From NCBI RefSeq assembly GCF_001619985.1, contig NW_017264193.1:129726-193725 (forward strand): 64,000 bases of DNA, read 5' to 3'. A model generated the notes under the pieces. It had not been told where the DNA came from, searched no databases, and saw only the letters and a program-made list of their open reading frames with translations. Source of the stretch: Xylona heveae TC161 (taxonomy: Eukaryota; Ascomycota; Xylonomycetes; Xylonales; Xylonaceae). A program made the position numbers and the translations under genes. Positions 21,417 to 33,246 of this stretch are shown here, piece after piece (within the stretch, counting starts at the first letter, position 1; every line of letters begins with the position of its first letter).

Positions 21417-22415
21417 AGTAAGACAGCTCTTGTCAAGCTCGAAAGTATGGCAATCTAACTGTGAAACAGTGCTTGAAGCTCGACTTGAACAGGCCAACCT
21501 TTTGAAAAAGGTTCGTATCGACCATATACTGCTATACGGGTTAAATACTCACAATGCGTTAGGTGGTCGATGCCATTAAAGACCTCGTCCAAGACTGCAA
21601 CTTCGATTGCAATGACTCTGGAATCGCATTGCAGGCTATGGACAACTCCCACGTCGCGCTGGTCTCGATGATGCTCAAGGCAGAGAGCTTCTCCCCATTC
21701 CGCTGCGACCGAAACATTGCCCTCGGTATCAACCTGACCTCCCTTACCAAGGTGCTCCGATGCGCCCAGAATGAAGACATCTTGACCCTCAAAGCCGAGG
21801 ATGCTCCTGATGTTGTCAACCTTGTCTTCGAGAGCAGCGAGAGCGACAGGATCAGCGAGTATGACATAAAGTTGATGGACATTGACCAGGAGCACCTGGG
21901 CATTCCTGAGACTGAATATGCCGCTACTATTTCCATGCCTTCTGTCGAGTTCCAGAGAATTTGCAGGGATTTGATGGCGCTGTCCGAATCTGGTATGTTG
22001 GCTTGCCACCATTCATATGGAACACGGAGGCTGACTTTTATGCTTTTACAGTTTCGATCGAAGCCACCAAGGAGGGAGTCAAGTTTGCCTGCACTGGCGA
22101 CATCGGCAGTGGATCCGTGACGCTTCGCAGCCACAGCAACGTCGACAACCCTGACCTGAACGTTAACATTGATCTTTCAGAGCCAGTCGCTCTTACATTT
22201 TCGCTCAAGTACCTCGTGAACTTCTGCAAGGCAAGCGGCCTGTCTGGCACCGTGAAGCTCTGCCTCTCAAACGAAGTCCCACTGCTGGTTGAATATGCTC
22301 TGGCCGGAAGCAGCTACTTGCGCTTCTACCTTGCACCCAAGGTGAGCATTCTCAAACATCGCCTGCTTTTAGGGACATTTGCTAACATATTGTACAGATT
22401 GGTGATGAGGAGTAA
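21417..22415 (+). CDS. pol30: Proliferating cell nuclear antigen (sliding clamp)
   Basis: Trimeric DNA clamp for replicative polymerases and repair enzymes. Five exons: base 21417 (the A of the start codon), 21470-21510, 21563-21992, 22052-22341, 22398-22415; 259 residues, matching PCNA length. The start [15 protein letters not shown] is reachable only if the A before the GTAAGA donor at 21418 joins TG after the CAG at 21469, so the initiator ATG is split by a 52-base intron. Family landmarks: [23 protein letters not shown], the inter-domain loop near [16 protein letters not shown], and the C-terminal [13 protein letters not shown]. The upstream MluI boxes fit S-phase expression. No alternative in-frame ATG lies before the conserved MLEARLEQ block. 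Confidence 0.96.
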
Positions 22416-22827
22416 AGTACGCTGTTTTGTTTGACATGGATCATGAAAGGAGAATTATTTATTTTATTTTTCTGAAAGCGAAGTTTCAAAATTTATTTAC
22501 AATGGGACCATATGGGTTCATAGGCACAGTTACTTAAAAAAAAAGCTACTGACTGCCGGGCGTCTGGTATTACAATAATACTCCATTTTCAATTTTTTCG
22601 GGCAGTACATCAAATAGAGTCAATTAAGTAAATATCCGTTCTACCTACATTGTGTCGCACCAATTCTCGTAAATTATGCACAACGTACCTAACTACGAGT
22701 AAATTCGACTTGTACACGGTGTTGAGCGCCCCGCTTAACGGCGGAACTTCCGCTGCCCCACCATAGATAAATCCGCCAATGGTCGAAAGATAAGGAGTAT
22801 GGCCTCATCAGTCAGCTAAAGAAGTAA
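22416..22827. other. Intergenic between PCNA and pyridoxal kinase
   Basis: 3' flank of PCNA and promoter of the next gene, AT-rich; no ORF or RNA seen. Confidence 0.5.
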
Positions 22828-24672
22828 ATGATTCACACAGAAACACTTCGTTGGCGCAGTGCACTTGTCAATTTTGCCTACGATATTTCCAGCTATATCC
22901 GACATGTTCTTTTGAAGCTACAACAGTTATTGCGACCGAGGGTAGAAAATTCTACTTTGGATATGGGTGCGGAAGAAGCGCGCTCTGACTCGGAGCCCGA
23001 CAGCCCCGCGCCAGAAGCTCAAGCAGTCGCAAAAGATATCAACCACCATGACCATGACCATGACGAATTCGCTGTGCCAGACACACGCGTGTTGGCTGTC
23101 GCCAGCCATGTAAGTTCATGAAGCTTTTCCATATTTTGCTCGCGCGACTGTTTCTGACTCAAGTCCAGGTCGTGTTTGGGTAAGTCGCATTTCCCGTGTC
23201 CCACAGATCCCAAAGTTCCGAGAAAACTTGAAAGCTCACACCAGGTTTAGATATGTGGGGAATACAATGGCCACGTTCGTCATGCAGTCGCTGGGCTGCG
23301 AGGTCGCTGCTCTGAACACTGTACATTTCAGTAAGTATTGATTTTTTCTTATACATTGAGATTTGAGACAAAACTCTGCCCGGGGCGATGATAGAGGGGC
23401 TTTGGCGCAATAAGCAGCCTTGTTGCAACTGTGACTTATAGCGTTTTTGAACGACACATCTTTTTCATTACTTATCGTCGCTGACGAAACGGTGTTCTTT
23501 ATGCATTCTACAGGCAATCATACAGGCTACAGACACTTTCGAGGAACCCGAGCAACGGCGGAAGAAATGCGCGATATCTACGATGGTCTGAAACACAACT
23601 ACCTCAACGAGTTCGACATGATGCTCTCCGGGTACGTTCCCGGCGCGGAGGCAGTCATGACGGTTGGCGCAATCGCAAGGGATCTGCGATTGAAGTTTTC
23701 CACGAAACCCGGTGGTTTTTTCTGGGGTGTGTTTTTCCTATCTCTCTTCCCCAAGCACTGAATCTCTTCTTTCCGCGGTTCTTAATTGCGCGCATGGACG
23801 ACATAGAAGCTCCTAGGGCCAAGGAGTAAACGTTGCTGACACAAACACCAAATACAGTACTTGACCCAGTCATGGGTGACCAAGGAAAGCTCTACGTGGG
23901 CAACGACGTCCTACCAGCGTACAAGAACATTCTGCGCGACGCAGACCTAATACTGCCCAACCAATTCGAAGCAGAGTGAGCAATTCCCCTCGACCTATCC
24001 TATGAAAACCTCGTCTCATTATCCCCAAAACCCTTCAACATCCTCTCAGCATTGAGTGTGCTCAACTGGCCGTATCTAATGAATCTGTATAGAATCATAT
24101 CCGGGATCAAAATCACCGACTTCAGCTCTCTGAAAGAAGCCATTTCCGTGCTTCACTTCCAATACATGGTGCCGCATGTAGTCGTGACGTCCATTTCGTT
24201 TGACAGCTCTTCGCCCGTGCTGTCCGTCGTCGGGTCGACTCTGCGCTCGGATCGGTCGCCGCGGATATTCCGCATCGACGTTCCAGCAATCGACTGTTTT
24301 TTCAGCGGCACCGGCGACATGTTTGCGGCGCTGATGGTCGTGCGGTTACGCGAGGCTGCCACGGCGGCAGGTCTGACGCATAAAAAGTCCTGGATCAGCC
24401 CGGATGACGTCGAGCAGGTGGAGCTGCCGCTTGCGAAGGCGGCAGAAAAGGTGCTCTCGAGTATGCAGTCCGTGTTGGAGAAGACAAAGATTGCACGAGA
24501 CAAGGAACTGGAAGAGCTCGGAGGCCCACTGGGTGCGCTCGAACGTGAAAAGGATAGCGAAAAGCGGTTACATTTGAGACATACAAAGGCCGCGGAGATC
24601 AGACTGGTACGAAACGTCAAATATCTGAGGGAACCCGAGGTGAAGGTTTCAGCCGTGCCATTGGATGTTTGA
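22828..24672 (+). CDS. bud16: Pyridoxal kinase
   Basis: Phosphorylates pyridoxal, pyridoxine and pyridoxamine with ATP to make vitamin B6 cofactors in the cytosol. Six exons: 22828-23109, 23169-23179, 23251-23330, 23514-23726, 23858-23975, 24093-24672; 427 residues. The conserved N-terminal block TRVLAVASHVVFGYVGNTMA spans three exons, the middle one only 11 bases (GTCGTGTTTGG). Other landmarks: NTVHFSNHTGYRHFRG, LDPVMGD, ILPNQFEAE, and a ribokinase-fold signature FFSGTGDMFAALM with the catalytic Asp. A His/Asp-rich stretch (NHHDHDHDE) precedes the catalytic domain. The first ~90 residues are longer than usual; an internal ATG at 22963 (MGAEEARSD) may be the real start. Confidence 0.93.
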
Positions 24673-24693
24673 GACATGTACACCCGCCTATCC

Positions 24694-24719
24694 TTTTTTT
24701 TTTTTTTTTTTTTTTTTTT
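24694..24719. repeat. Poly-T tract (26 T)
   Basis: Uninterrupted run of 26 T just past the pyridoxal kinase stop, between convergent genes. A similar run occurs at 35880-35906. Confidence 0.9.
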
Positions 24720-24966
24720 CTCATCTCATCATGAGCATTTTACGCATTCCACTTTGCATGGTATACTAGCACGTAACATGTAGCGTAGCATCGCACAGAG
24801 TCATTGATATCCTGTAATATTTTCTATAGAATAATTATCTTTCACTGCGCTACCTTTCTTGCAGCTACAGATCAGAATATGCTTGGTCTTTAATGCCTGA
24901 CCGTTGAATGCTCCCGAGATATATGAGTTGCAAATACTAGATAAAATGAGATTTTTGTAAAGAAAT

Positions 24967-26002
24967 TTATGAAGAACCGGTGCTTCCAAATCCACCGGCG
25001 CCTCGAACGCTCTCCTCAAGCTGCTCGACCTCAACGACTTCTGGGGTATATATCTATGGCAAAAAAGTTAGTCTTGTGATCACCTTGCCGCTGCCGATTC
25101 AAAGCAACAAATATTCTTTCTACTTACCCGTTCAAGCACCAATTGAGCAACGCGATCGCCCTCCGCAACTGTTGACAATATATTAGCCTCTGCAACCCGG
25201 CTGATGGGGAAGGTAGGAATGCCGCCATGGACATTGATGAACTCCACTTACTCTCAAAATCTTTGTCGCTGTGATTGAAGAGAAGAACCTTGACTTCACC
25301 ACGGTAGTCTGCGTCAATAACACCAGCACCCGTGTCAATAAAGTGCTTCGCCGCCAAGCCACTACGAGGAGCTATCCGACCATCTGTATAAAACCCAATC
25401 TTGTCAGTATCCAGCATCTTGTGACACGGTTCATGGTAGATACTACCCATGACGTGTGGGTGGTTCGAGGTTTGAAAGAGATTGCAAGTTCAACATACAA
25501 GTTCCTGCCGGGACAGCAATAGCCAATGCCGTATCGACGAGCGCCTTCCCTCTTGCAGGGATGATCGTCTTGTGTGCACTATTTCAGAAATCAATCATCA
25601 GTCAATTTACTCAACCCATAGCTTAGAGATGCCGTAATGACGGCGAAGCCATAGGACGCCGGCGAGCGAAGTGAGGAGAGAAGGGGGAACACACCTGTAG
25701 AGATCATATCCAGCGGCAAAAGCGCTGCCGCGGGTCGGCGTGCGGCCATGCTCGGAGAGCTTCTTGATGAGCAATGGCGGCGAGTTCTCGACCTTGGTAG
25801 TAGCGGGGACAGTCATGGTGGATGTTGATTCGGAGGCTTCTTCTTGTCCTGAGGTGGAGTTTGTCGTTTGCTTTACGCGCTTGGTTACGGGTGAGCCGGG
25901 CAGGGATGGAGGAGGATGAGATTCGGTCTTTGACTTTGTGGTGGTAGTCTCGGTCGATGAAGAGGTGGGAGGAGGAGTAGTTGGGCGTGAAATAGGTGAC
26001 AT
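24967..26002 (-). CDS. dut1: Deoxyuridine 5'-triphosphate nucleotidohydrolase (dUTPase)
   Basis: Trimeric enzyme that splits dUTP to dUMP and pyrophosphate, keeping uracil out of DNA. Five exons: 25695-26002, 25499-25578, 25252-25383, 25128-25168, 24967-25053; 215 residues. The five dUTPase motifs appear in order: [44 protein letters not shown] and the C-terminal Phe-containing [10 protein letters not shown]. The first ~70 residues are a Ser/Thr/Pro-rich extension ([17 protein letters not shown]) seen at variable length in fungi, possibly nuclear or mitochondrial targeting. ACGCGA-like cores lie 100-160 bases upstream, fitting G1/S control together with the PCNA gene 3.5 kb away. Confidence 0.95.
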
Positions 26003-26559
26003 TCTACAGTATGATGTATTTGAAGAAAAGAAAGTGGTCTACGGAGTACGGGGGAACAAGTGCCCAGGGCTGGGTTTCTGCTGGTTTGGCGGACCAAGAG
26101 AAAGGACACGCGAAATGTGTGGGGGAGGATCGCGTCGCGTAAACGACATTTGCCTGGACGCGATCTCGTTTCAATCCTTCTCCCTAATACGGAAAGTGAT
26201 CGACACCACTGCGAGACACAAAATACAGCTTCATATAGTTGAGAATTGGACTCCTTGTCCTTTGTATTCTGTGCCTCTATTTGTGTGAAAAATGGTTTTA
26301 GAATATACGCGGAACATAGTTCATGACGAAGCTTATTGGAAAATGAGAAGATGGTGTATTTATTGGGCTATTAATTACGCTATTTAACGGAATATAGATA
26401 AGATTAACTACGTGGTCCTTCAAACTACTACAGTGTCCTCAGTTCACCAAGATTATGACCCATGTCGTCCTTTTCCCAGGGCGCAATTTGTTGGAGGATT
26501 ACATGAATGATTTAATGAAATTGCGATTTCACGTAGAGTCGTTCATCCAGGCAGGAATG
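26003..26559. promoter_or_regulatory. dUTPase promoter with four MCB-like cores
   Basis: ACGCGA or its complement TCGCGT at 26108-26113, 26130-26135, 26135-26140 and 26158-26163, all within 56 bases. The cluster is far denser than chance and sits 106-161 bases before the dUTPase ATG. The rest is the 3' flank of the FAD oxidase. Confidence 0.55.
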
Positions 26560-28123
26560 TTAACTTACTGGCGCCGGCACAATAGGATGAGACTTGTTGA
26601 AGACGTTTTGCGGATCGTACGCCGATTTGAGCTGCCGCAATCGATCATAGTTGGCACCATATACGTCCTCAGCTTTGGCACCGAGCGCTGCAATGCCATC
26701 TGTCAGCTCCAGCTCGCATGACTGCATGTCAAACTTAGGCTTACAATCATAATTCACGTATTCCTTCGGAATCTCATTCTGTCCTCGGTTGAGCTTTGTT
26801 GTCTCATCCGTAATTTTACGAGCCATCTTGCGAACCCAATCGCGGCACGTTTTGTCGTTCTCGGGCTGGCTCCATTTCCCTAGGATCATGGCGTTGTTGT
26901 GCTTGTCACGGCCCGCGAAGGACGTTGCAGTCTGTGCGACTTCACATATTTTCGAGGGTGCATGAAACTCAAAAAAGATTGCTGTTGCGGTGGCGTCCGG
27001 CTGTTCATGTATGTACTGAGCGAGGTCATTGTATATGCCTCGGACAAAGTGGGGGCTTATCGGGGCATGAAAGACCGGTCCCTTTGTAGAGACTCGGTCT
27101 CCGGGCTTCCCTGCTTCGCTCAGAATCCCATTCAGTTGGTGATAGGGAATTTCAGCCACTGTATTGAGGATAGGACCCAATGCCAATAAAGGAGCAAATT
27201 GTCTGGTTCCTTCCTCCGTGGATCCGTTATAGTAGATGGCTGTCATAACAATTGGCATGACCATGCCAGGTGGGGTCGCCAAAACCACAAGCAATCCGGA
27301 GTTCCCCTGATTGACCGTAGAAAGGTGATTCGTAAACTCGATGATTGCTTCGAGTTTATCTGGTGCGAAGCCGAGCAAGCCGGCCCACACCGGATTTGGC
27401 TGATCATATGCTTGAAGGGTGAATTCCACAACGATGCCAAAATTTTGCCCGGCGCCCCTCACGGCCCAGAAGAGGTCAGGATTCTCATCTGCAGAAGCTG
27501 ACATGATACGACCGTCTGCAAGGACTATGTTGGCCTTGACAAGATTATCGATCACTAAGCCGTACATGCCAGACAGCCAACCGTAGCCTCCACCGAGGGT
27601 CAGGCCGCCAACGCCAGTATGGTTGACGGTCCCTCCCACCGTGGCCAGACCATATTCTCCAGCGACGCGGTCAACGTCCGCCCAAAGGGCGCCTCCTTGA
27701 ATGGCAATTTGCTTGGACTCTGGAAAGACCTGGACTTGGCTCATCCTGGAAAGATCAATGACAATTCCGCCTTCAGTGGAAGAACTTCCACTTGTTGAAT
27801 GACCGCCGCCTTTGACTGCTAAGTCCAGGTTATGCTTCCGAGCAAACAGGACAGTTGCAGAAACATCTTCGGCCGATTCGGCATACACGATACAACCCTG
27901 CCCAATTTTTATTAATGATAAATTCATATGTCAACATGCCAGATAAAGGGTAACGAACTGCTCTCTTTTCACTGGATTTGGCCCAGCGCTGAATACTGTT
28001 TCCGTAGGCCGAGCAGCCTGGGGTTACCAGATTCGAGGATTTCAAACACGATCTCAGCTCTTTGATTCTGGAATCAACAATTGGCTGGCATATTTCAGTA
28101 GCTGGCTTATCGTCAACAATCAT
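26560..28123 (-). CDS. FAD-linked oxidase of the berberine bridge enzyme family
   Basis: Flavin oxidase with an FAD-binding PCMH domain and a C-terminal BBE segment; relatives oxidise sugars, oligosaccharides or secondary-metabolite intermediates. Two exons, 27959-28123 and 26560-27897, 500 residues. The FAD-linking His is in KGGGHSTSG; the second flavin loop reads TGVGGLTLGGGYGW and lacks the Cys used for bicovalent attachment, so a single covalent link is expected. The BBE tail contains YGANYDRLRQLKSAYDPQNVF. No secretion signal is visible (starts MIVDDKPATEI), which suggests an intracellular enzyme. The last codons before the stop (PAPVS) overlap a GTAAGT; an extra terminal intron cannot be excluded. 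Neighbours are housekeeping genes, so no cluster context is present. Confidence 0.88.
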
Positions 28124-29499
28124 GCTTGCGAGACTCAGAAAGCTAAGAACTATGCGAGGTGAGGCTGCTGTTAGTTATTTCCCCTTAAATTTATATGAAT
28201 CGTGAGGGAGAAATCATGCTGAATTTAAATGAGCTGCCGATTTTCTAAGCCCGAGGATATCTGCGCAGAGTAATTCTCTCCTCATCTTTTACATTTAGTG
28301 CAATATATAAATTGTCAAGCCATCAGGCGACGCTAAGGAGGCTGAAACCTTTTTCAAAACTGGGGTCTGCCGCGGAATGCGCGACTCAGCTGCGCATGGG
28401 GTTCAAAACGTTGGTAAGCTGAGTCATAGCCTTAGCAGTTTAGTTATAGACTTCGTCGTGCTCTGTGAGCTACTAACTCGATAGGAAGTTAAACATCTGC
28501 GGAGCTGTAAGGGCTGGGGACTCCTTTAGCTTAGTTGGGGACGATATAAGAAGGCGCTTTCTGGATCTTAGAAGATTCTAACTCGACCTCATTTTTGGCT
28601 GTTCGGCTGAAGGATGGAGCAACTTTAGGTATAACTAACTAAGCCAATATCGCATATTCTTCAGCTGCTCAAGTGGCTTGGCAGCTGCAGTTACTGGTGC
28701 TGCACCTCGACTGTCTGGCGCATAGCGCTGGGCATTATTTATGCTTTCCACATCACTCTTGGCACTCGGCCACTAACTTCAAAATTATTATCTTTGCGAA
28801 TTGAAGATGTCTAGAAATACCTCTTTCATCAACTTGGGCTGTATTTAAACTAGCCATCCTCATATCTCAAATTTCATTGACATCGTCTTGGTTCTGAGAA
28901 GCGTCCGCATGGTGAATTAAACAGTGGAAGATGCGGTAACTCAGCTCTATCATCTCAGCTGATAATCGTGCAGTATCATTGGCCTAGGATAAAAGCCACA
29001 ATATAGCCGCTTTTTGAGAGGCCGACATACTTGGTGATTTCTTCAGTAAAGTCCGAATTTCTCCAAAAATAAATCACTATGCATAATTGCAATCCAAGCT
29101 TCATATAGAATGGATAATCTGTCAAAATACAACGTGCACTTCTTAAGCTACCTAGGTGCACAGCGAGCCACAACAAGTGGGGCAGAAAGTCTAGGATTGA
29201 AACATCGAATATCTCGGGCAAATTTTCATGCAACATTTATTGCCCGTAAGAGAGATGCAACACCATCTCCGCTTACGTAACGATATATCTCGACTCGCCT
29301 CATCTGGAAATTCTCCTTCCCCCTCAGACATCTGATGATCTAGCTTCACACGAGATTCGCCGCTCACCTCGGACTTGAGCTTCGTACCTTCAACAGCAAA
29401 CAAATTGCTTCTGCATGTAGCGCAGACGCGTATTCGCCGCGGTTTCGCCTCGTTGTTTGTGAGAGCAGAATTTGAACTTCAGCGATAGCAGATAACACC
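28124..29499. other. Intergenic between FAD oxidase and prp10
   Basis: Nearly 1.4 kb between divergent genes. Open frames at 28976-29236 and 29191-29403 (minus) start at non-ATG codons and match nothing I know. No repeats noted. Confidence 0.5.
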
Positions 29500-32400
29500 A
29501 TGTCTGACGGTAAGGCAAAAAGCTGTCTATATCAAGGGATTTACTTACCAACACCTTCTCTTATAGCCGATTTTGAAACCATCAGGCGCCTGCAGGCAGA
29601 GCGCAATGCTTTGGCTGGCGGGACGAAAGGTTCAAAGACCTTCGATGCTTCCAACCAGCGCACTGACGTGTCGACCAAGGCATCCTTGACTGAGAGCTTC
29701 GATAACGACCTCTACGAGCGCGAAGGCGTTGACAAATATGCGGGCTATAATACTTCAATCGCGGCCGATGGTGATGATGAGGATATGGAAGATGGCGACG
29801 ATAACACCAGACGACTCGTGGGACAGTATACGGCATCGCGCGACCAAATGAACGAGTTTTCCTCTGGCGCTGGAGTAGAGGAGGAAGATATTCTTCTCGG
29901 ACGGGAGAAGAAGGCCGCCATTGCAGATCGCGAGACTGATTATCAAAAGCGACGCTTTAATCGCGGTGCTCTCACACCCACTCGCGCGGACCCGTTTGCG
30001 GCTAATAGCCAAGCTGGCGTTGAAGCTGAAGGCCAGAGCTATCGAGAGGTCATGGCCGCTAGGGAGCTGGAAAAGGAGGAGGAGCGAGTCCGAAGATTAA
30101 TTTCAGACAAGCAAGCGAAGGGAGAGGATGACGTTGTCCACCATGAAGCTACTTTGAAAAAAGAAGACACGAGCGATAAAGAGAACAATGAAGCCGGATC
30201 GACAGTCTCTGTGGCGACGAGCAGAAAGCGAAAGCAGAGGTGGGACGTTAGCTCAGAGACGCCTTCCGCGGATGCCGCCGGTGCAACGGAAGAAAAACCA
30301 AAACGATCACGATGGGATCAAACTCCGGTTCCCGGCGCAGAGGAGGGCCCCAAGCGACGTTCGCGATGGGACCAGGCTCCAACTCTTACCGGCGCAACGC
30401 CCGTTGGCAATCAAGGGCTTGCCACCCCAATGCATCCCTCTCAAGCGGGCGGTGCTCCAATGCTCCCCACTGCTTTTGGAACCGATATATCCTCTCGTAA
30501 CGCGCCACTTTCTGATGAGGAACTTGACCTGATGCTTCCTTCTGAGGGCTACAAGATACTCGATCCCCCGCCTGGCTATGAGCCTATTCGTACCCCTGCT
30601 AGAAAGCTTATGAGCACTCCTGCTCCCATGGGTGGTGCGGGTGGCTTGGGCGGCTTCATGATGCAGGAGCCTGAAAGTGCCCGCATGCTTGGAAAGCAGA
30701 TGCCGACGGACATTCCTGGAGTCGGAGACCTGCAATTCTTCAAGGCCGAGGACATGACTTACTTTGCAAAGTTGGTAGATGGTGCTGATGAGAATTCCTT
30801 GTCTGTGGACGAATTGAAGGAACGCAAGATTATGCGATTACTTCTCAAGGTCAAGAATGGAACACCACCTATGCGAAAGACTGCGTTGCGTCAACTTACA
30901 GACAATGCTCGCCAATTCGGTGCTGGTCCGCTCTTCAACCAAATTTTGCCATTACTTATGGAGAAGACCCTGGAGGACCAAGAACGGCATTTGCTTGTCA
31001 AAGTCATTGACCGTATTCTTTACAAGCTCGATGATCTAGTCCGGCCATATGTCCATAAAATTCTCGTCGTTATCGAGCCTCTCCTTATCGACCAAGACTA
31101 CTACGCCCGTGTTGAAGGACGCGAAATTATCTCCAATTTGAGTAAAGCCGCCGGTCTCGCACACATGATTAGTACGATGCGTCCCGATATTGACCATGTC
31201 GACGAATATGTTCGGAACACAACTGCGCGTGCTTTCGCCGTAGTCGCTTCTGCTCTGGGAATTCCGGCTTTGCTGCCATTCCTACGGGCCGTCTGTAGGA
31301 GCAAAAAGTCCTGGCAAGCTCGTCACACGGGTGTCAAGATTGTGCAGCAGATCCCAATCTTGATGGGTTGTGCCATTCTTCCACATCTGAAGGGCTTGGT
31401 AGACTGCATTGGGGATAATTTGAATGATGAGCAAGCTAAAGTTCGCACTGTCACCAGTTTGGCTATTGCTGCACTTGCTGAAGCTGCGAATCCATACGGT
31501 ATTGAGAGCTTTGATGATATTCTGAACCCTCTATGGACCGGTGCTCGGAAGCAACGAGGAAAGGGTCTCGCTGGTTTCCTCAAAGCGGTTGGATATATTA
31601 TTCCTCTCATGGACGAAGAATATGCCAACTACTACACTAGCCAAATCATGGAGATTCTTCTTCGAGAGTTTTCGTCACCTGATGAGGAAATGAAGAAGGT
31701 TGTCCTTAAGGTGGTCTCGCAGTGTGCCAGCACCGACGGTGTCACAGCTGGCTACTTGAAAGAAAATGTCCTGCAGGAATTCTTCAAGAGCTTCTGGGTA
31801 CGGAGGATGGCCCTAGACAAACGCAACTATCGTCAGGTAGTTGAGACCACAGTTGACCTGGGCCAAAAGGTCGGAGTCGGAGAGATCATCGAGAGAATCG
31901 TGAATAACCTGAAAGACGAAAGCGAAGCATATCGCAAAATGACAGTAGAGACTGTCGAGAAGGTCGTCGCCAGTTTGGGCGCCGCTGATATTGGCGAGAG
32001 ACTGGAAGAGCGTCTCATTGACGGTATACTGCACGCTTTCCAGGAGCAAAGCGTCGAGGACATTGTCATGTTGAACGGTTTCGGCACCGTTGTCAACGCA
32101 CTTGGAACGCGATGCAAGCCTTACCTCCCACAAATTGTCAGTACGATTCTCTGGCGGCTGAACAACAAGTCAGCTACTGTGCGACAGCAAGCAGCCGACC
32201 TCATCTCTCGTATTGCCATGGTCATGAAGCAGTGCGGCGAGGACGCTCTCATGGGAAAACTGGGTATCGTTCTCTACGAATATCTCGGAGAAGAATATCC
32301 CGAAGTCCTTGGATCTATCCTCGGTGCTCTTCGATCCATTGTCACCGTTGTTGGTATCAATTCCATGCAGCCGCCAATCAAGGACCTCTTGCCCAGACTG

Positions 32401-33246
32401 ACACCCATTTTACGAAACCGTCACGAGAAGGTCCAAGAGAACACCATCGATCTTGTGGGTCGTATTGCCGACCGCGGACCCGAAAGTGTTAATGCGAGAG
32501 AATGGATGAGAATCTGCTTCGAGCTTCTCGACATGCTCAAGGCTCACAAGAAGGGCATTCGTCGTGCAGCCAACAACACCTTTGGCTTCATTGCCAAAGC
32601 TATCGGTCCGCAAGATGTCCTCGCCACGCTACTGAACAACCTGCGAGTCCAGGAACGTCAGTCGCGTGTCTGCACGGCCGTGGCCATCGGTATTGTCGCA
32701 GAAACTTGCGCGCCATTTACTGTCCTACCGGCCCTGATGAACGAGTACCGTGTTCCCGAACTCAACGTCCAGAACGGAGTGTTGAAATCACTCTCTTTCC
32801 TCTTCGAATATATCGGCGAAATGGCCAAGGACTACGTCTACGCAGTCACTCCCTTGCTCGAGGACGCCCTTATCGACCGAGACCAAGTCCACCGCCAGAC
32901 GGCCGCCTCTGTGGTCAAGCATGTTGCGCTCGGTGTTGTCGGTCTAGGCTGCGAAGACGCCATGGTCCACCTGCTCAACCTGCTCTATCCCAATCTGTTC
33001 GAAACGAGCCCTCACGTCATCGACCGTATCATTGAAGCCATCGAGGCTATCCGTATGGCAGTCGGCTCTGGGCTGGTTCTCAACTACGTCTGGGCAGGCC
33101 TTTTCCACCCTGCTCGCAAAGTCCGCCAGCCATACTGGCGTCTCTACAATGATGCTTATGTACAGGGCGCGGATTCCATGGTTCCTTACTATCCGACTTT
33201 CGATGACGACAAATTAGCGCGGCACGAACTAGGAATCATCATTTGA
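29500..33246 (+). CDS. prp10: Splicing factor 3B subunit 1 (Prp10/Hsh155)
   Basis: Largest subunit of the U2 snRNP SF3b complex, which clamps the branch-point duplex. Coding exons 29500-29509 (10 bases: MSD plus one base) and 29567-33246 make 1,229 residues. The intron (GTAAGG..TTATAG, 57 bases) has no stop and is a multiple of three, so an unspliced reading is open too, but [19 protein letters not shown] is the family N-terminus. The N-terminal third holds RWD/RW ligand motifs for U2AF-type domains (QRWDVSS, SRWDQTP, SRWDQAP) and TP dipeptides for cyclin-dependent kinases. From about residue 430 the protein is HEAT repeats, with the conserved [16 protein letters not shown] and [16 protein letters not shown] blocks and the end [20 protein letters not shown]. 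Confidence 0.97.
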   Translation: MSDGKAKSCLYQGIYLPTPSLIADFETIRRLQAERNALAGGTKGSKTFDASNQRTDVSTKASLTESFDNDLYEREGVDKYAGYNTSIAADGDDEDMEDGDDNTRRLVGQYTASRDQMNEFSSGAGVEEEDILLGREKKAAIADRETDYQKRRFNRGALTPTRADPFAANSQAGVEAEGQSYREVMAARELEKEEERVRRLISDKQAKGEDDVVHHEATLKKEDTSDKENNEAGSTVSVATSRKRKQRWDVSSETPSADAAGATEEKPKRSRWDQTPVPGAEEGPKRRSRWDQAPTLTGATPVGNQGLATPMHPSQAGGAPMLPTAFGTDISSRNAPLSDEELDLMLPSEGYKILDPPPGYEPIRTPARKLMSTPAPMGGAGGLGGFMMQEPESARMLGKQMPTDIPGVGDLQFFKAEDMTYFAKLVDGADENSLSVDELKERKIMRLLLKVKNGTPPMRKTALRQLTDNARQFGAGPLFNQILPLLMEKTLEDQERHLLVKVIDRILYKLDDLVRPYVHKILVVIEPLLIDQDYYARVEGREIISNLSKAAGLAHMISTMRPDIDHVDEYVRNTTARAFAVVASALGIPALLPFLRAVCRSKKSWQARHTGVKIVQQIPILMGCAILPHLKGLVDCIGDNLNDEQAKVRTVTSLAIAALAEAANPYGIESFDDILNPLWTGARKQRGKGLAGFLKAVGYIIPLMDEEYANYYTSQIMEILLREFSSPDEEMKKVVLKVVSQCASTDGVTAGYLKENVLQEFFKSFWVRRMALDKRNYRQVVETTVDLGQKVGVGEIIERIVNNLKDESEAYRKMTVETVEKVVASLGAADIGERLEERLIDGILHAFQEQSVEDIVMLNGFGTVVNALGTRCKPYLPQIVSTILWRLNNKSATVRQQAADLISRIAMVMKQCGEDALMGKLGIVLYEYLGEEYPEVLGSILGALRSIVTVVGINSMQPPIKDLLPRLTPILRNRHEKVQENTIDLVGRIADRGPESVNAREWMRICFELLDMLKAHKKGIRRAANNTFGFIAKAIGPQDVLATLLNNLRVQERQSRVCTAVAIGIVAETCAPFTVLPALMNEYRVPELNVQNGVLKSLSFLFEYIGEMAKDYVYAVTPLLEDALIDRDQVHRQTAASVVKHVALGVVGLGCEDAMVHLLNLLYPNLFETSPHVIDRIIEAIEAIRMAVGSGLVLNYVWAGLFHPARKVRQPYWRLYNDAYVQGADSMVPYYPTFDDDKLARHELGIII

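Noticed and set aside
22828-22962. First 45 residues of pyridoxal kinase as certain coding sequence
   Set aside because: Kept in the model, but not claimed as certain: the internal ATG at 22963 is equally possible and the segment is not family-conserved.
21480-26002. PCNA, pyridoxal kinase and dUTPase as a functional cluster
   Set aside because: Only PCNA and dUTPase share a cell-cycle promoter signal; the kinase between them has no such element and no metabolic link is evident.
29191-29403. Minus-strand frame divergent from prp10
   Set aside because: Starts at TTG; an internal ATG would give only about 18 residues before a possible donor, with no downstream exon found.
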